A DNA stretch of 5,616 nucleotides from Verrucomicrobiota bacterium (GTDB lineage Bacteria > Verrucomicrobiota > Kiritimatiellia > Kiritimatiellales > Tichowtungiaceae), in contig JAUXCB010000114.1 in the NCBI GenBank assembly GCA_030619095.1, forward strand, positions 1 to 5,616, given 5' to 3'. The notes beneath the pieces were generated by a model, which saw only the letters and a list, made by a program, of their open reading frames with translations, did not search any database and had not been told where the DNA came from. Below are positions 1 to 5,543 of this stretch, piece by piece. Each line of letters begins with the position of its first letter. Within the stretch, counting starts at the first letter, position 1. The position numbers and the translations under genes are program-made.

Positions 1-332
1 GCAATCTCCTTCGGGGCAATACGCGTACCGGCCATGGATGTCGCACGGCTCAGGTGGTAATTCTGGCAGAATCCGCAGGTCAGGTTGCAGCCGACCGTCC
101 CGAACGAGAGCGCACTTGATCCCGGCAAAAAGTGAGTTAGCGGTTTTTTCTCAATCGGGTCGACCGCCAGTCCGCAGGCGAGGCCGTAGGAATCTGCGAT
201 CAGTTCGTCACCGGCCCGCCGCCGGACAAAGCACGCGCCACGCTTTCCGTCCGCGATACGGCAGTGCCGCGGGCAAAGGGTGCATTCAATCAGCCCGTCT
301 TCCCGCAAATGCCAGTATGCTGCCGTTTTCAT
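1..332 (-). CDS. amrS: AmmeMemoRadiSam system radical SAM enzyme, N-terminal part (runs off window)
   Basis: Translating the minus strand from the ATG at 332 gives 110 residues with no stop before the window edge, so only the N-terminal third of the enzyme is present. Residues 17-34 carry four cysteines in the spacing CxxCxxxC...C (C17, C20, C24, C34), typical of the N-terminal region of this family. The radical SAM cluster motif CX3CX2C follows at C82, C86 and C89 in the context CNLTCGFCQNY, preceded by EKKP...HFLPGS; both are hallmarks of the PflA-like AmrS family. Such enzymes bind a 4Fe-4S cluster and cleave S-adenosylmethionine; the substrate of AmrS is not established. It diverges from amrB, its usual genomic partner, which supports the call. 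No Shine-Dalgarno precedes the ATG, and a -10-like box lies so close that the mRNA may be leaderless. The other in-frame upstream codons give no better start. Confidence 0.93.
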   Translation of the reverse strand, partial: MKTAAYWHLREDGLIECTLCPRHCRIADGKRGACFVRRRAGDELIADSYGLACGLAVDPIEKKPLTHFLPGSSALSFGTVGCNLTCGFCQNYHLSRATSMAGTRIAPKEI

Positions 333-338
333 GGCGCA

Positions 339-367
339 ATCATAAGGAGATATCTCACAATGAGCAA
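339..367 (-). promoter_or_regulatory. Candidate amrS promoter, possibly giving a leaderless mRNA
   Basis: On the minus strand TTGCTC (362-367) and TATGAT (339-344, five of six matches to TATAAT) are separated by exactly 17 nt. A start about 7 nt past the -10 box falls on the A of the amrS ATG at 332, which fits the absence of a ribosome binding site. The -35 box is weak (three of six). The call is from motif and spacing only. Confidence 0.35.
347..356. promoter_or_regulatory. 10-bp perfect palindrome, possible operator
   Basis: GAGATATCTC is its own reverse complement and lies between the candidate -35 and -10 boxes of amrS, where a bound repressor would block transcription. On the plus strand the same bases form part of the AAGGAGA ribosome binding site of a small ORF. 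A 10-bp palindrome can occur by chance; the placement is what makes it notable. Confidence 0.25.
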
Positions 368-401
368 ACAAAGAGGGGCTTTTTACAACCGCTGTCGCTA
401 G
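360..401 (+). CDS. Possible 13-aa leader peptide upstream of amrB
   Basis: ATG at 360 opens a 13-codon ORF (MSKQRGAFYNRCR) ending in TAG at 399-401. It is preceded by a strong Shine-Dalgarno AAGGAGA at 344-350, 9 nt from the ATG; amrB itself has no such site. Codons from Ala (GCT, 378-380) to the stop lie inside the left arm of the long inverted repeat (379-491), so a ribosome on this ORF would prevent the stem from forming. That is the geometry of a leader peptide controlling a downstream gene. The peptide has no obvious run of one regulatory amino acid, although two of the last four residues are arginine and one is cysteine. A chance ORF is a real alternative. Confidence 0.3.
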   Translation: MSKQRGAFYNRCR

Positions 402-491
402 AGGAATAGAGAGAACCAGCCGAGTTGAGAGATGCTGGGCTCTTTTCTCTGACTTTCTCGGAGCCTCTCTAGCGGCAGCGGTTGTGAAAAG
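379..491 (+). repeat. Long inverted repeat / RNA hairpin in the amrS-amrB gap
   Basis: Bases 379-404 pair with 466-491 to give a 26-bp uninterrupted stem. Its only non-Watson-Crick positions (384/486, 395/475, 404/466) are all G-U in a plus-strand transcript but would be A-C mismatches in a minus-strand transcript. The 61-nt interior can fold further, for example 410-420 with 434-450 including CCAGC/GCTGG, or CCGAG (420-424) with CTCGG (457-461). A competing 9-bp pairing, 372-380 with 462-470, excludes the main stem. No T run follows either arm, so it is not a standard intrinsic terminator. It may be a cis-acting leader of amrB, a small RNA or a palindromic mobile repeat; the sequence alone does not decide. 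No known riboswitch class was recognised. Confidence 0.6.
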
Positions 492-539
492 TATTCCGAT
501 GATCCTGTTATTCTGTCAAAAAACTGATTAAATGTTGCC

Positions 540-1328
540 ATGAGTGTGAAGGTCAGAGAGCCCGCTGTGTCGGGGATGTTTTATCCATCTGATCCCGGCG
601 AACTGCACAGGCAGATCGAAGGCTTTCTCGAACAGGCGAAATCTCAAAAAGGAAAATCGCCAAAAGCAATCATCGCCCCGCACGCGGGAACTATTTATTC
701 CGGCCCCGTCGCCGCCAGTGCCTATGTGCGCCTTCAGCCCGCCGGGATCGAGCGCGTCGTGCTGCTTGGCCCCTCGCACCATGTCTATCTCCACGGATTG
801 GCCGCCCCCGAGTCGCTGACATGGACGACCCCGCTTGGCGAGATACAGATCGATTTCCAATCCCTGGAAAAAATCCTGGCGTTTCCGCAGGTCACAAGCT
901 CAGATGCCGCGCATGCGGCCGAGCACAGCCTCGAAGTACAGCTGCCCTTCCTTCAGACCGTGCTTGGCGACTTCCAGCTCGTTCCGCTGGTCACGGGCGG
1001 GGCCGAAAAAGAAGAAGTCGCCGAAGTGCTCGATGTGCTGTGGGGAGGGCCCGAAACCCTCATCGTCATCAGCTCCGATCTCAGCCATTACGAACCCTAC
1101 AAGCAGGCGGTCAAAAAAGACCGGGCCACCTCGCAGGCGATCCTCGATCTCGACCCGCGCGGAATCGAATCCGACAATGCCTGCGGACGGATTCCCATTG
1201 CGGGGCTTCTCCATCTGGCCCGGAAGAAAGGGCTGCGCGCGGAACGGCTCGATCTGCGAAACTCCGGCGACACCGCCGGGCCTCGGGATCAGGTTGTCGG
1301 CTACGGCGCGTTCGCCTTTTATGAATAA
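540..1328 (+). CDS. amrB: AmmeMemoRadiSam system protein B (MEMO1 family)
   Basis: The 262-residue product matches the MEMO family from end to end, starting with REPAVSGMFYPSDP (residues 6-19). Residues expected to line the metal/active-site pocket, by analogy with human MEMO1 and the LigB-type dioxygenase fold it resembles, are present: H48 in IAPHAG, H80-H81 in LGPSHH, H129 in EHSLEVQLPF, D180 and H183 in SSDLSHY, and C215 in CGRIPI. The C-terminus ends in the usual NSGD...VVGYGAFAF pattern. The length is normal for bacterial members. Its biochemical activity is not established; it co-occurs with AmrA and the radical SAM protein AmrS, both present here. The ATG at 540 fits the family start, but no Shine-Dalgarno is visible before it. 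The 151-bp gap downstream and a promoter-like site suggest that amrA is not simply co-transcribed with it. Confidence 0.95.
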   Translation: MSVKVREPAVSGMFYPSDPGELHRQIEGFLEQAKSQKGKSPKAIIAPHAGTIYSGPVAASAYVRLQPAGIERVVLLGPSHHVYLHGLAAPESLTWTTPLGEIQIDFQSLEKILAFPQVTSSDAAHAAEHSLEVQLPFLQTVLGDFQLVPLVTGGAEKEEVAEVLDVLWGGPETLIVISSDLSHYEPYKQAVKKDRATSQAILDLDPRGIESDNACGRIPIAGLLHLARKKGLRAERLDLRNSGDTAGPRDQVVGYGAFAFYE

Positions 1329-1358
1329 AATGCATGTTTTTTGTGCAACTTTAGACGG

Positions 1359-1387
1359 TTGACAGGGCGCATCTTCACGAATACTTT
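1359..1387 (+). promoter_or_regulatory. Candidate sigma-70 type promoter for amrA
   Basis: A perfect TTGACA (1359-1364) is followed after 17 nt by TACTTT (1382-1387), a weak -10 box with three of six consensus bases. It lies in the 151-bp amrB-amrA gap facing amrA and would leave a leader of roughly 85 nt. Confidence 0.4.
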
Positions 1388-1414
1388 TAGTTCAGACGAC
1401 ACACTTTATTGCGG

Positions 1415-1452
1415 AGCACCTGATCGTTGGGGAAAGACGAAGGTACGGTGCT
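1415..1452 (+). promoter_or_regulatory. Hairpin in the amrA leader
   Basis: AGCACC (1415-1420) pairs with GGTGCT (1447-1452), and inside it TCGT (1424-1427) pairs with ACGA (1437-1440). It sits 27 nt before the amrA ATG, just upstream of the purine-rich AAAGGGGAGA ribosome binding site. No T run follows, so it is not a terminator. Role unknown; it could be a chance fold. Confidence 0.25.
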
Positions 1453-1479
1453 GTCGAAAGTTATGAACGAAAGGGGAGA

Positions 1480-2034
1480 ATGTATTCCACCGCACACAAA
1501 AACCTTCTCCTCCAGATCGCGCGCGATTCAATAGAACATGGATTGAAAAAATCTGAAGGCTGGGTGCGCGCACCCAGTGAGATCCCTTCGGAATTACAAG
1601 AGGAGCGCGCGACGTTTGTGACGCTGACTCTCGGCGGAGAGCTGCGCGGATGTATCGGGATGCTGGAGGCCTGCCGCCCGCTGGCCGAAGACGTCGCCGA
1701 AAACGCCTGTTCTGCCGCCTTTCGCGATCCGCGCTTTCCGCCCCTTTCGCGCGCTGAGTTTGACGACCTTCACGTCAGCATATCCGTTCTTTCGTCGCCG
1801 GAGGAGATGGGTTTTTCCTCCGAAGCTGATTTGCTGGGAAAAATACGCCCCGGCATTGACGGGTTGATTTTGCAGGAGGGGTTTCAGAAGGGAACGTTCC
1901 TTCCGAGTGTTTGGGAGGAGCTTCCTGAAACAGAACTGTTTTTCAAACATCTCAAAATGAAAGCCGGACTTCCCGCTGACTACTGGTCCGACACCCTTCG
2001 CATCTTTCGCTACACCGCCGAATATATTCAATAA
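1480..2034 (+). CDS. amrA: AmmeMemoRadiSam system protein A (AMMECR1 family)
   Basis: The 184-residue product is a full-length AMMECR1-domain protein. The family's hallmark LRGCIG is at residues 55-60 (C58), followed by AFRDPRFPPL (80-89), the strand ISVLSSPEEM (101-110), GTFLPSVWEELPE (138-150) and LPADYW (164-169). AMMECR1 proteins are small soluble alpha/beta proteins of unknown activity. In bacteria and archaea they are found with MEMO-like and radical SAM partners, as here. The ATG at 1480 is preceded by AAAGGGGAGA at very short spacing, and a nearby upstream ATG is out of frame. It is probably transcribed from its own promoter at 1359-1387 and is followed after 16 bp by the DUF4870 gene, so the two likely share an mRNA. 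Confidence 0.95.
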   Translation: MYSTAHKNLLLQIARDSIEHGLKKSEGWVRAPSEIPSELQEERATFVTLTLGGELRGCIGMLEACRPLAEDVAENACSAAFRDPRFPPLSRAEFDDLHVSISVLSSPEEMGFSSEADLLGKIRPGIDGLILQEGFQKGTFLPSVWEELPETELFFKHLKMKAGLPADYWSDTLRIFRYTAEYIQ

Positions 2035-2050
2035 CTGTAAGGAGAAGACG

Positions 2051-2476
2051 ATGGAAAATGAAGTTCCGAAAACAAACGATGAAGAACAGATGCAGGAAAC
2101 ACCCGTTGCTGAAGCGACTCCGCTGGTTGCACCGCCATCGGCGCGTGGACTCACCAATGAGCAAAGAACATTTGCGCTCTGTTCATACCTGATCCCGCTG
2201 GTCACCAGCACCACATTCATCGTGCCGCTCATTATCTGGCTGCTGAAAAAAGGGGAGGATGATTACGTCGAAAAACATGCCAGAGAATCGCTCAACTTTC
2301 AGATTTCATTTATGATCTATGCCTTTGTTGCATGGATGAGCATTTTTGTCGTGATCGGTGTTCTTCTCTTTCCGGCGGTCATCATCGCCTATGTTCTCTT
2401 TTCTATTGTCGCCAGTGTGAAAGCGTATAAGGGCGACGACTACAAAATCCCGCTCTGCATCCGGCTCATTAAATAG
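2051..2476 (+). CDS. DUF4870 domain small integral membrane protein
   Basis: This 141-residue protein has a polar, acidic N-terminal tail (residues 1-37), then hydrophobic segments at about 41-64 and 84-123; the second is long enough for two membrane spans. The conserved loop HARESLNFQIS (76-86) between them and the C-terminal YKIPLCIRLIK (131-141) match the DUF4870 (Tic20-like fold) pattern. No signal peptide is seen; the first span would act as the membrane anchor. Function is unknown for the family. It has the best ribosome binding site among the intact genes in the window, AAGGAG at 2039-2044 with a 6-nt spacer. It begins 16 bp after amrA, so co-expression with amrA is likely, though DUF4870 is not a known part of the amr set. 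Its stop codon abuts a rearranged region. Confidence 0.88.
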   Translation: MENEVPKTNDEEQMQETPVAEATPLVAPPSARGLTNEQRTFALCSYLIPLVTSTTFIVPLIIWLLKKGEDDYVEKHARESLNFQISFMIYAFVAWMSIFVVIGVLLFPAVIIAYVLFSIVASVKAYKGDDYKIPLCIRLIK

Positions 2477-2663
2477 AGCCTGTCCCAACTAAGCCATCCC
2501 CTTTGTTTTCAGGGTCGATTCGTATGAAGTTTCCGAACAAGAGAGGCCTTTTTTCCTCTCTTGCCGGAAAGAGCTTTTCCTTTTCAAGGTAGAAACAATA
2601 CGTGCAATCCAGATTGCACAACGGCCCGATCGGTTTGGCCATCACATGAAACGGGCCAGGCAT
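2469..2663 (-). pseudogene. N-terminal fragment of an anaerobic sulfatase-maturating radical SAM enzyme
   Basis: This 64-residue ORF begins with the exact N-terminal pattern of anaerobic sulfatase-maturating enzymes: FHVMAKPIGPLCNLDCTYCF, with the radical SAM cysteines at C16, C20 and C23, then YLEKEKLFP. Intact members are about 370-450 residues and convert an active-site Cys or Ser of sulfatases to formylglycine. Here resemblance stops at about residue 32, where a palindrome (2531-2569) begins; the remaining half looks like unrelated read-through. Its ATG overlaps the aroC stop codon (TAATG), so it may be translated by coupling. It could be a dead 5' remnant or, less likely, a small expressed iron-sulfur peptide. 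It ends 8 bp inside the 3' end of the convergent DUF4870 gene. Confidence 0.75.
2531..2569. repeat. 39-bp imperfect palindrome at the maturase truncation point
   Basis: TTCCG (2531-2535) pairs with CGGAA (2565-2569), and CAAGAGAGG (2538-2546) pairs with CCTCTCTTG (2555-2563) around an 8-nt loop containing six T. The T run is in the loop, not after a stem, so a standard intrinsic terminator is not supported, although it lies between convergent genes. Its right edge coincides with the end of recognisable maturase sequence. Confidence 0.6.
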
Positions 2664-3745
2664 TAGCTAATGCGAAAGCTTTGGCGCTGAACAAAGTCCA
2701 TCAGCACGAGAGCCGTCATGGTCTCCACAATAGGAATCGCGCGCGGAACCACGCAGGGGTCGTGGCGGCCCTTTGCTTCCAGCACCGAAGCCTCGCCCCC
2801 AAACGTCGCGGTCTCCTGCGCCACCCCGATCGTGGCCGGCGGCTTGAAAGCCACGCGAAAGACAACCGGCTCGCCATTGGAGATGCCGCCCTGCACGCCG
2901 CCGCTATGGTTGGTAGCGGTTCCCAGCCGCCCGTCCTTCTGCACGAACGGGTCGTTGTGATCCGACCCGAACATGCGCGCACCGGCAAACCCGGAACCGA
3001 TTTCAAAGCCCTTGGTCGCCGGGATCGACAGCATCGCCTGCGCAAGACGGGCTTCGAACTTGTCGAAGATCGGCTCGCCGAGTCCAATCGGAACCTGCTC
3101 GGCCACGCAGGTCAGTACGCCGCCGACGGAATCTTTTCGATCACGCACGGCGGTCACCAGTTCGATCATCTTTTCGGCGGCGGCTTCATCGGGGCAACGG
3201 ATCATATTCGCGTCGACCTGCGCGCGGGTCGGAACGTCGAGGCTCATGTCGCGCGCGTCGATCTCGCCGACGGAGCTGACCCATGCGGTAATCCTTATGC
3301 CGAAGCGCTCCGCGAGAATTTTCTCGGCAATGGCACCGGCAGCGACGCGGCCAATGGTTTCGCGTGCGCTGGAGCGCCCCCCTCCACTGGCGGCGCGGTT
3401 GCCGTATTTCATCTGATAGGTAAAATCGGCATGCGACGGACGCGGCACATCGCTCATTTCCTGATAGTCGCCGGGACGCTGGTCGCGGTTGTTGACCATC
3501 AACCCGATCGGTGTGCCGAGGGTCTTCCCGTTTTCAACGCCGGAAAGAATAGTCACTTGGTCGGCCTCATCGCGCGGGGTGGTCATGTCGCTCTGGCCGG
3601 GCCGGCGGCGGGTGAGCTGCGGCTGGATATCGGCTTCGCTCAGCTCAATATTGGCCGGACATCCGTCGACAATTGCGCCCACGGCCTTGCCGTGCGACTC
3701 GCCGAAGGTCGAGACCTTGAACAACGTTCCCAATGTGCTAGACAT
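2663..3745 (-). CDS. aroC: Chorismate synthase
   Basis: The 360-residue product has the normal length and all family signatures: GESHGKAVGAIVDGCP (15-30, with H18), RRRPGQS (46-52), PSHADFTY (103-110, with H105), GGGRSSARET (121-130) and GRHDPCVVPRAIPIVETM near residues 326-343. It catalyses the last shikimate-pathway step, the anti-elimination of phosphate from EPSP to form chorismate, the precursor of aromatic amino acids and folate, using reduced FMN; it acts as a cytosolic tetramer. The ATG at 3745 is preceded by AAGGA at 3753-3757 with a 7-nt spacer. An extended -10 box at 3781-3789 lies in the 86-bp gap after hemW, so aroC may be transcribed alone or with hemW. The stop codon overlaps the start of the maturase fragment. 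Confidence 0.97.
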   Translation of the reverse strand: MSSTLGTLFKVSTFGESHGKAVGAIVDGCPANIELSEADIQPQLTRRRPGQSDMTTPRDEADQVTILSGVENGKTLGTPIGLMVNNRDQRPGDYQEMSDVPRPSHADFTYQMKYGNRAASGGGRSSARETIGRVAAGAIAEKILAERFGIRITAWVSSVGEIDARDMSLDVPTRAQVDANMIRCPDEAAAEKMIELVTAVRDRKDSVGGVLTCVAEQVPIGLGEPIFDKFEARLAQAMLSIPATKGFEIGSGFAGARMFGSDHNDPFVQKDGRLGTATNHSGGVQGGISNGEPVVFRVAFKPPATIGVAQETATFGGEASVLEAKGRHDPCVVPRAIPIVETMTALVLMDFVQRQSFRIS

Positions 3746-3780
3746 AATTCATTCCTTACTTTGCTGATTAAAGGAACACA

Positions 3781-3789
3781 TTTATACCA
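3781..3789 (-). promoter_or_regulatory. Extended -10 promoter element for aroC
   Basis: On the minus strand TGGTATAAA gives a TATAAA box (3781-3786) with the TGn extension. It would start transcription about 30 nt before the aroC ATG. No good -35 box is visible at the standard distance, which an extended -10 can tolerate. Confidence 0.45.
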
Positions 3790-3831
3790 GTTCCCCGCCA
3801 TAGGGTTGGATAGAAATTTTCATAAAACTAT

Positions 3832-4998
3832 TTAAACCAATTCCGAGAAAACCGAATTGCCGATGAACAAAGCGGTCTGCGCCAAGGCCAACCGCCTGCC
3901 CGACCGCTGGAGAAGCCCCTCCGCCAGCAGATGCTCCACCGCTTCCCCGCAAAGCTCATCAACGCGAAAGCCGGTCAACTCCTCGAACCCCGCCAGGTCC
4001 ACCCCCTCCATCAGGCGCAACCCCATCACCAGCGTTTCGCGCGCCTTCTCTTCAGGCGACAACCGCTCCATCTCGTCGAACGGATTCTCATTCTTCAGCA
4101 GGCGGTCGCAATAGGTTTGCACGTCGCGGATGTTGCCGAAACGCGCACCGTTCCAATGCGAATGCGCCGCCGGGCCGCACCCGAAATATTCCCCAGCCTG
4201 CCAATAGAGCAGGTTGTGCCTGCATTCCCGCTCCGGCTTGCAAAAGTTAGAGGTTTCGTAATGCCCGTAGCCCGCGCCTTCCAGCAGGGCCTTGACCGCA
4301 AAATAATTATCCGCCTCCTCGTCGTCGCCGGGCGGAACAATGCGGCCTGCATCGCGGTCGTGCGTCAGCGGGGTGTCCGGTTCGTAGATCAGGTTGTAGT
4401 AGGAAATGTGCTCCGGCTCCAGCTCCACCACCCTCCGTGCATCGGCGAGCACCTCCGCCGGTGCCATGCCCGGAATGCTTTGGATGAGATCGATGTTCAC
4501 ATTTCCGAACCCCGCCTCGCGCAACATCTGAAAGCCTTCGATGGCTCCGTCGCCTTGATGGATGCGCCCGAGCAGGCGCAGCGCCTTGTCGTTGAACGAC
4601 TGCACCCCGATCGAAACGCGGTTGACCCCGCCCTCCTTCATGATCGATAATTTGTCCGGCGTCAGCGTACCTGGATTCGCCTCGCTCGAAAACTCAATCC
4701 CATTCGTCAGATTGACCGATCCATGGATGCAATCAAACAGCGTAGCCAGTTCCCTCGGCTCCAACGCCGTGGGGGTTCCACCTCCAACAAACACCGTATC
4801 CGGCGCAAAGCCGGCAGGTAGCCGCCGCAGCTCAATCTCCAGACATTGCAGAAACAGATCCACATGATCCCATTCATTGGGCGTCAGCTTGTAGAAATCG
4901 CAATACCTGCACCTTGAAACGCAAATCGGTATGTGTATGTAGAGACCCGTCATGGTTGGCATAGAGTGCGCATTTGTTTTCATTCTGACCATCTGCAT
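3832..4998 (-). CDS. hemW: Radical SAM heme chaperone HemW (coproporphyrinogen oxidase-like)
   Basis: The start used is the first ATG (4998), giving 388 residues. LYIHIP is followed by the cluster motif CVSRCRYCDF (C26, C30, C33), the SAM-binding VFVGGGTPTAL near 70-80, NRVSIGVQSF near 126-135 and the HemW-type HNLLYW...YFGCGPAAHS near 261-280. CX3CX2C plus HNxxYW and a C-terminal winged-helix-like end (FIGNSVFSEL) favour HemW over the true oxygen-independent coproporphyrinogen oxidase HemN. HemW binds heme and inserts it into respiratory proteins; direct oxidase activity is not expected. The start is undecided: an in-frame GTG lies at 5019, and ATGs at 4983, 4962 and 4953 are nearer to where homologs usually begin. 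None has a clear ribosome binding site. It lies 86 bp upstream of aroC on the same strand. Confidence 0.92.
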   Translation of the reverse strand: MQMVRMKTNAHSMPTMTGLYIHIPICVSRCRYCDFYKLTPNEWDHVDLFLQCLEIELRRLPAGFAPDTVFVGGGTPTALEPRELATLFDCIHGSVNLTNGIEFSSEANPGTLTPDKLSIMKEGGVNRVSIGVQSFNDKALRLLGRIHQGDGAIEGFQMLREAGFGNVNIDLIQSIPGMAPAEVLADARRVVELEPEHISYYNLIYEPDTPLTHDRDAGRIVPPGDDEEADNYFAVKALLEGAGYGHYETSNFCKPERECRHNLLYWQAGEYFGCGPAAHSHWNGARFGNIRDVQTYCDRLLKNENPFDEMERLSPEEKARETLVMGLRLMEGVDLAGFEELTGFRVDELCGEAVEHLLAEGLLQRSGRRLALAQTALFIGNSVFSELV

Positions 4999-5082
4999 TT
5001 CAGATGATTCCCATCTCACTATAATCTTAAGAGTGTCGAATGTACGATAGCACCCAAATCAGCGCCAGAAAAGAGAAGGGTA

Positions 5083-5161
5083 TTCCTCGCAGAAAGGCAG
5101 AGGTCGCAGAGTGTTTTATGCGGGGAATCGGCCTTTGCGTCCGCCAAATCTCTGCGAGGAA
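5083..5161. repeat. REP-like inverted repeat with CGCAGAG-type units
   Basis: TTCCTCGCAGA (5083-5093) is exactly reversed as TCTGCGAGGAA (5151-5161) across 57 nt. Each arm continues with degenerate copies of a CGCAGAG-like unit (left arm GGCAGAGGTCGCAGAG; right arm, read on the minus strand, contains GGACGCAAAGG). The pattern resembles dispersed palindromic intergenic repeats. It lies just upstream of a probable REP-associated transposase remnant, as real REP elements often do. Copy number elsewhere cannot be seen from this window. Confidence 0.5.
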
Positions 5162-5200
5162 CAACGGACTCCAGTCATGCAGGATGTTGAAGAGGGTTAA

Positions 5201-5425
5201 GCGGAGAGACTGCTTCAACAAGGATTGATCTGGTGTGACATTACGGAGGTTGAATTGCCGGGATTGAAAAAAGGAGATGACCGGAAGAAAGTGATTGCGT
5301 GGCATATCCGAAGAAAAACAAGCGTGCGAATCGAGTGGATTACGACCCGACTTAAAATGGGTGTCACGTCGAACTTTTCCTGTTATGTTCGGGCCGTAGA
5401 GCAATCAACGGAAGGTCTTCTGTAG
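5201..5425 (+). pseudogene. C-terminal remnant of a REP-associated (Y1, IS200-like) tyrosine transposase
   Basis: In the frame from 5201 to the TAG at 5423-5425 the translation AERLLQQGL..., LKKGDDRKKVIAWHIRRKTS and RIEWITTRLKMG resembles the helix-turn-helix tail found after the Y1 catalytic domain in REP-associated transposases (pattern K-G-D-x-RK-x-x-A-W-x-[LI]-R-x-x-T-[ST]-V-x-x-x-W-[IVL]-x-x-RL-x-MG). The catalytic HUH and tyrosine motifs are absent, because an in-frame stop (TAA, 5198-5200) and unrelated sequence precede it. The only start-like codon is TTG at 5225, without a convincing ribosome binding site. It is most simply a decayed transposase end. The call rests on remembered family pattern, not on an alignment; a small DNA-binding protein is a weaker alternative. 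Confidence 0.55.
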
Positions 5426-5455
5426 GAGCTAAAAAACAAAATAACGAGTTAGGCG

Positions 5456-5490
5456 GACTGGTACCTTTCCAGGCCGAACCAGGTCTTTTT
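5456..5490 (+). terminator. Weak terminator-like hairpin with five T
   Basis: GACTGGT (5456-5462) can pair with ACCAGGTC (5478-5485) with one bulged base, followed directly by TTTTT (5486-5490). It lies 31 bp after the transposase remnant stop. The stem is short and imperfect, with a 15-nt loop, so strength is doubtful. Confidence 0.3.
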
Positions 5491-5543
5491 CCCGCGGAAA
5501 ACATGATGAAAACGGTAGTGAATTACATCAAACAAGGAATTGT

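Noticed and set aside
38..409. 123-aa plus-strand ORF
   Set aside because: It lies mostly antisense to amrS, is rich in Arg and Ser as expected from a GC-rich shadow frame, and matches no family.
379..491. Long stem as an intrinsic terminator
   Set aside because: The T run is on the 5' side and is paired; no T run follows the stem in either direction.
1594..2232. 212-aa minus-strand ORF across amrA and the DUF4870 gene
   Set aside because: It is a shadow of two well-supported genes on the other strand, with no domain pattern.
2561..3835. 424-aa plus-strand ORF
   Set aside because: It is antisense to the whole of aroC; the aroC frame has all family signatures and this one has none.
3931..4650. 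239-aa plus-strand ORF
   Set aside because: It is antisense to hemW and shows no recognisable motif.
5040..5228. 62-aa plus-strand ORF before the transposase remnant
   Set aside because: It reads through the inverted repeat, is in a different frame from the remnant and resembles no transposase segment.
5027..5404. 125-aa minus-strand ORF upstream of hemW
   Set aside because: It runs antisense through the REP-like repeat and the transposase remnant; the plus frame from 5201 shows a family pattern while this frame shows none.
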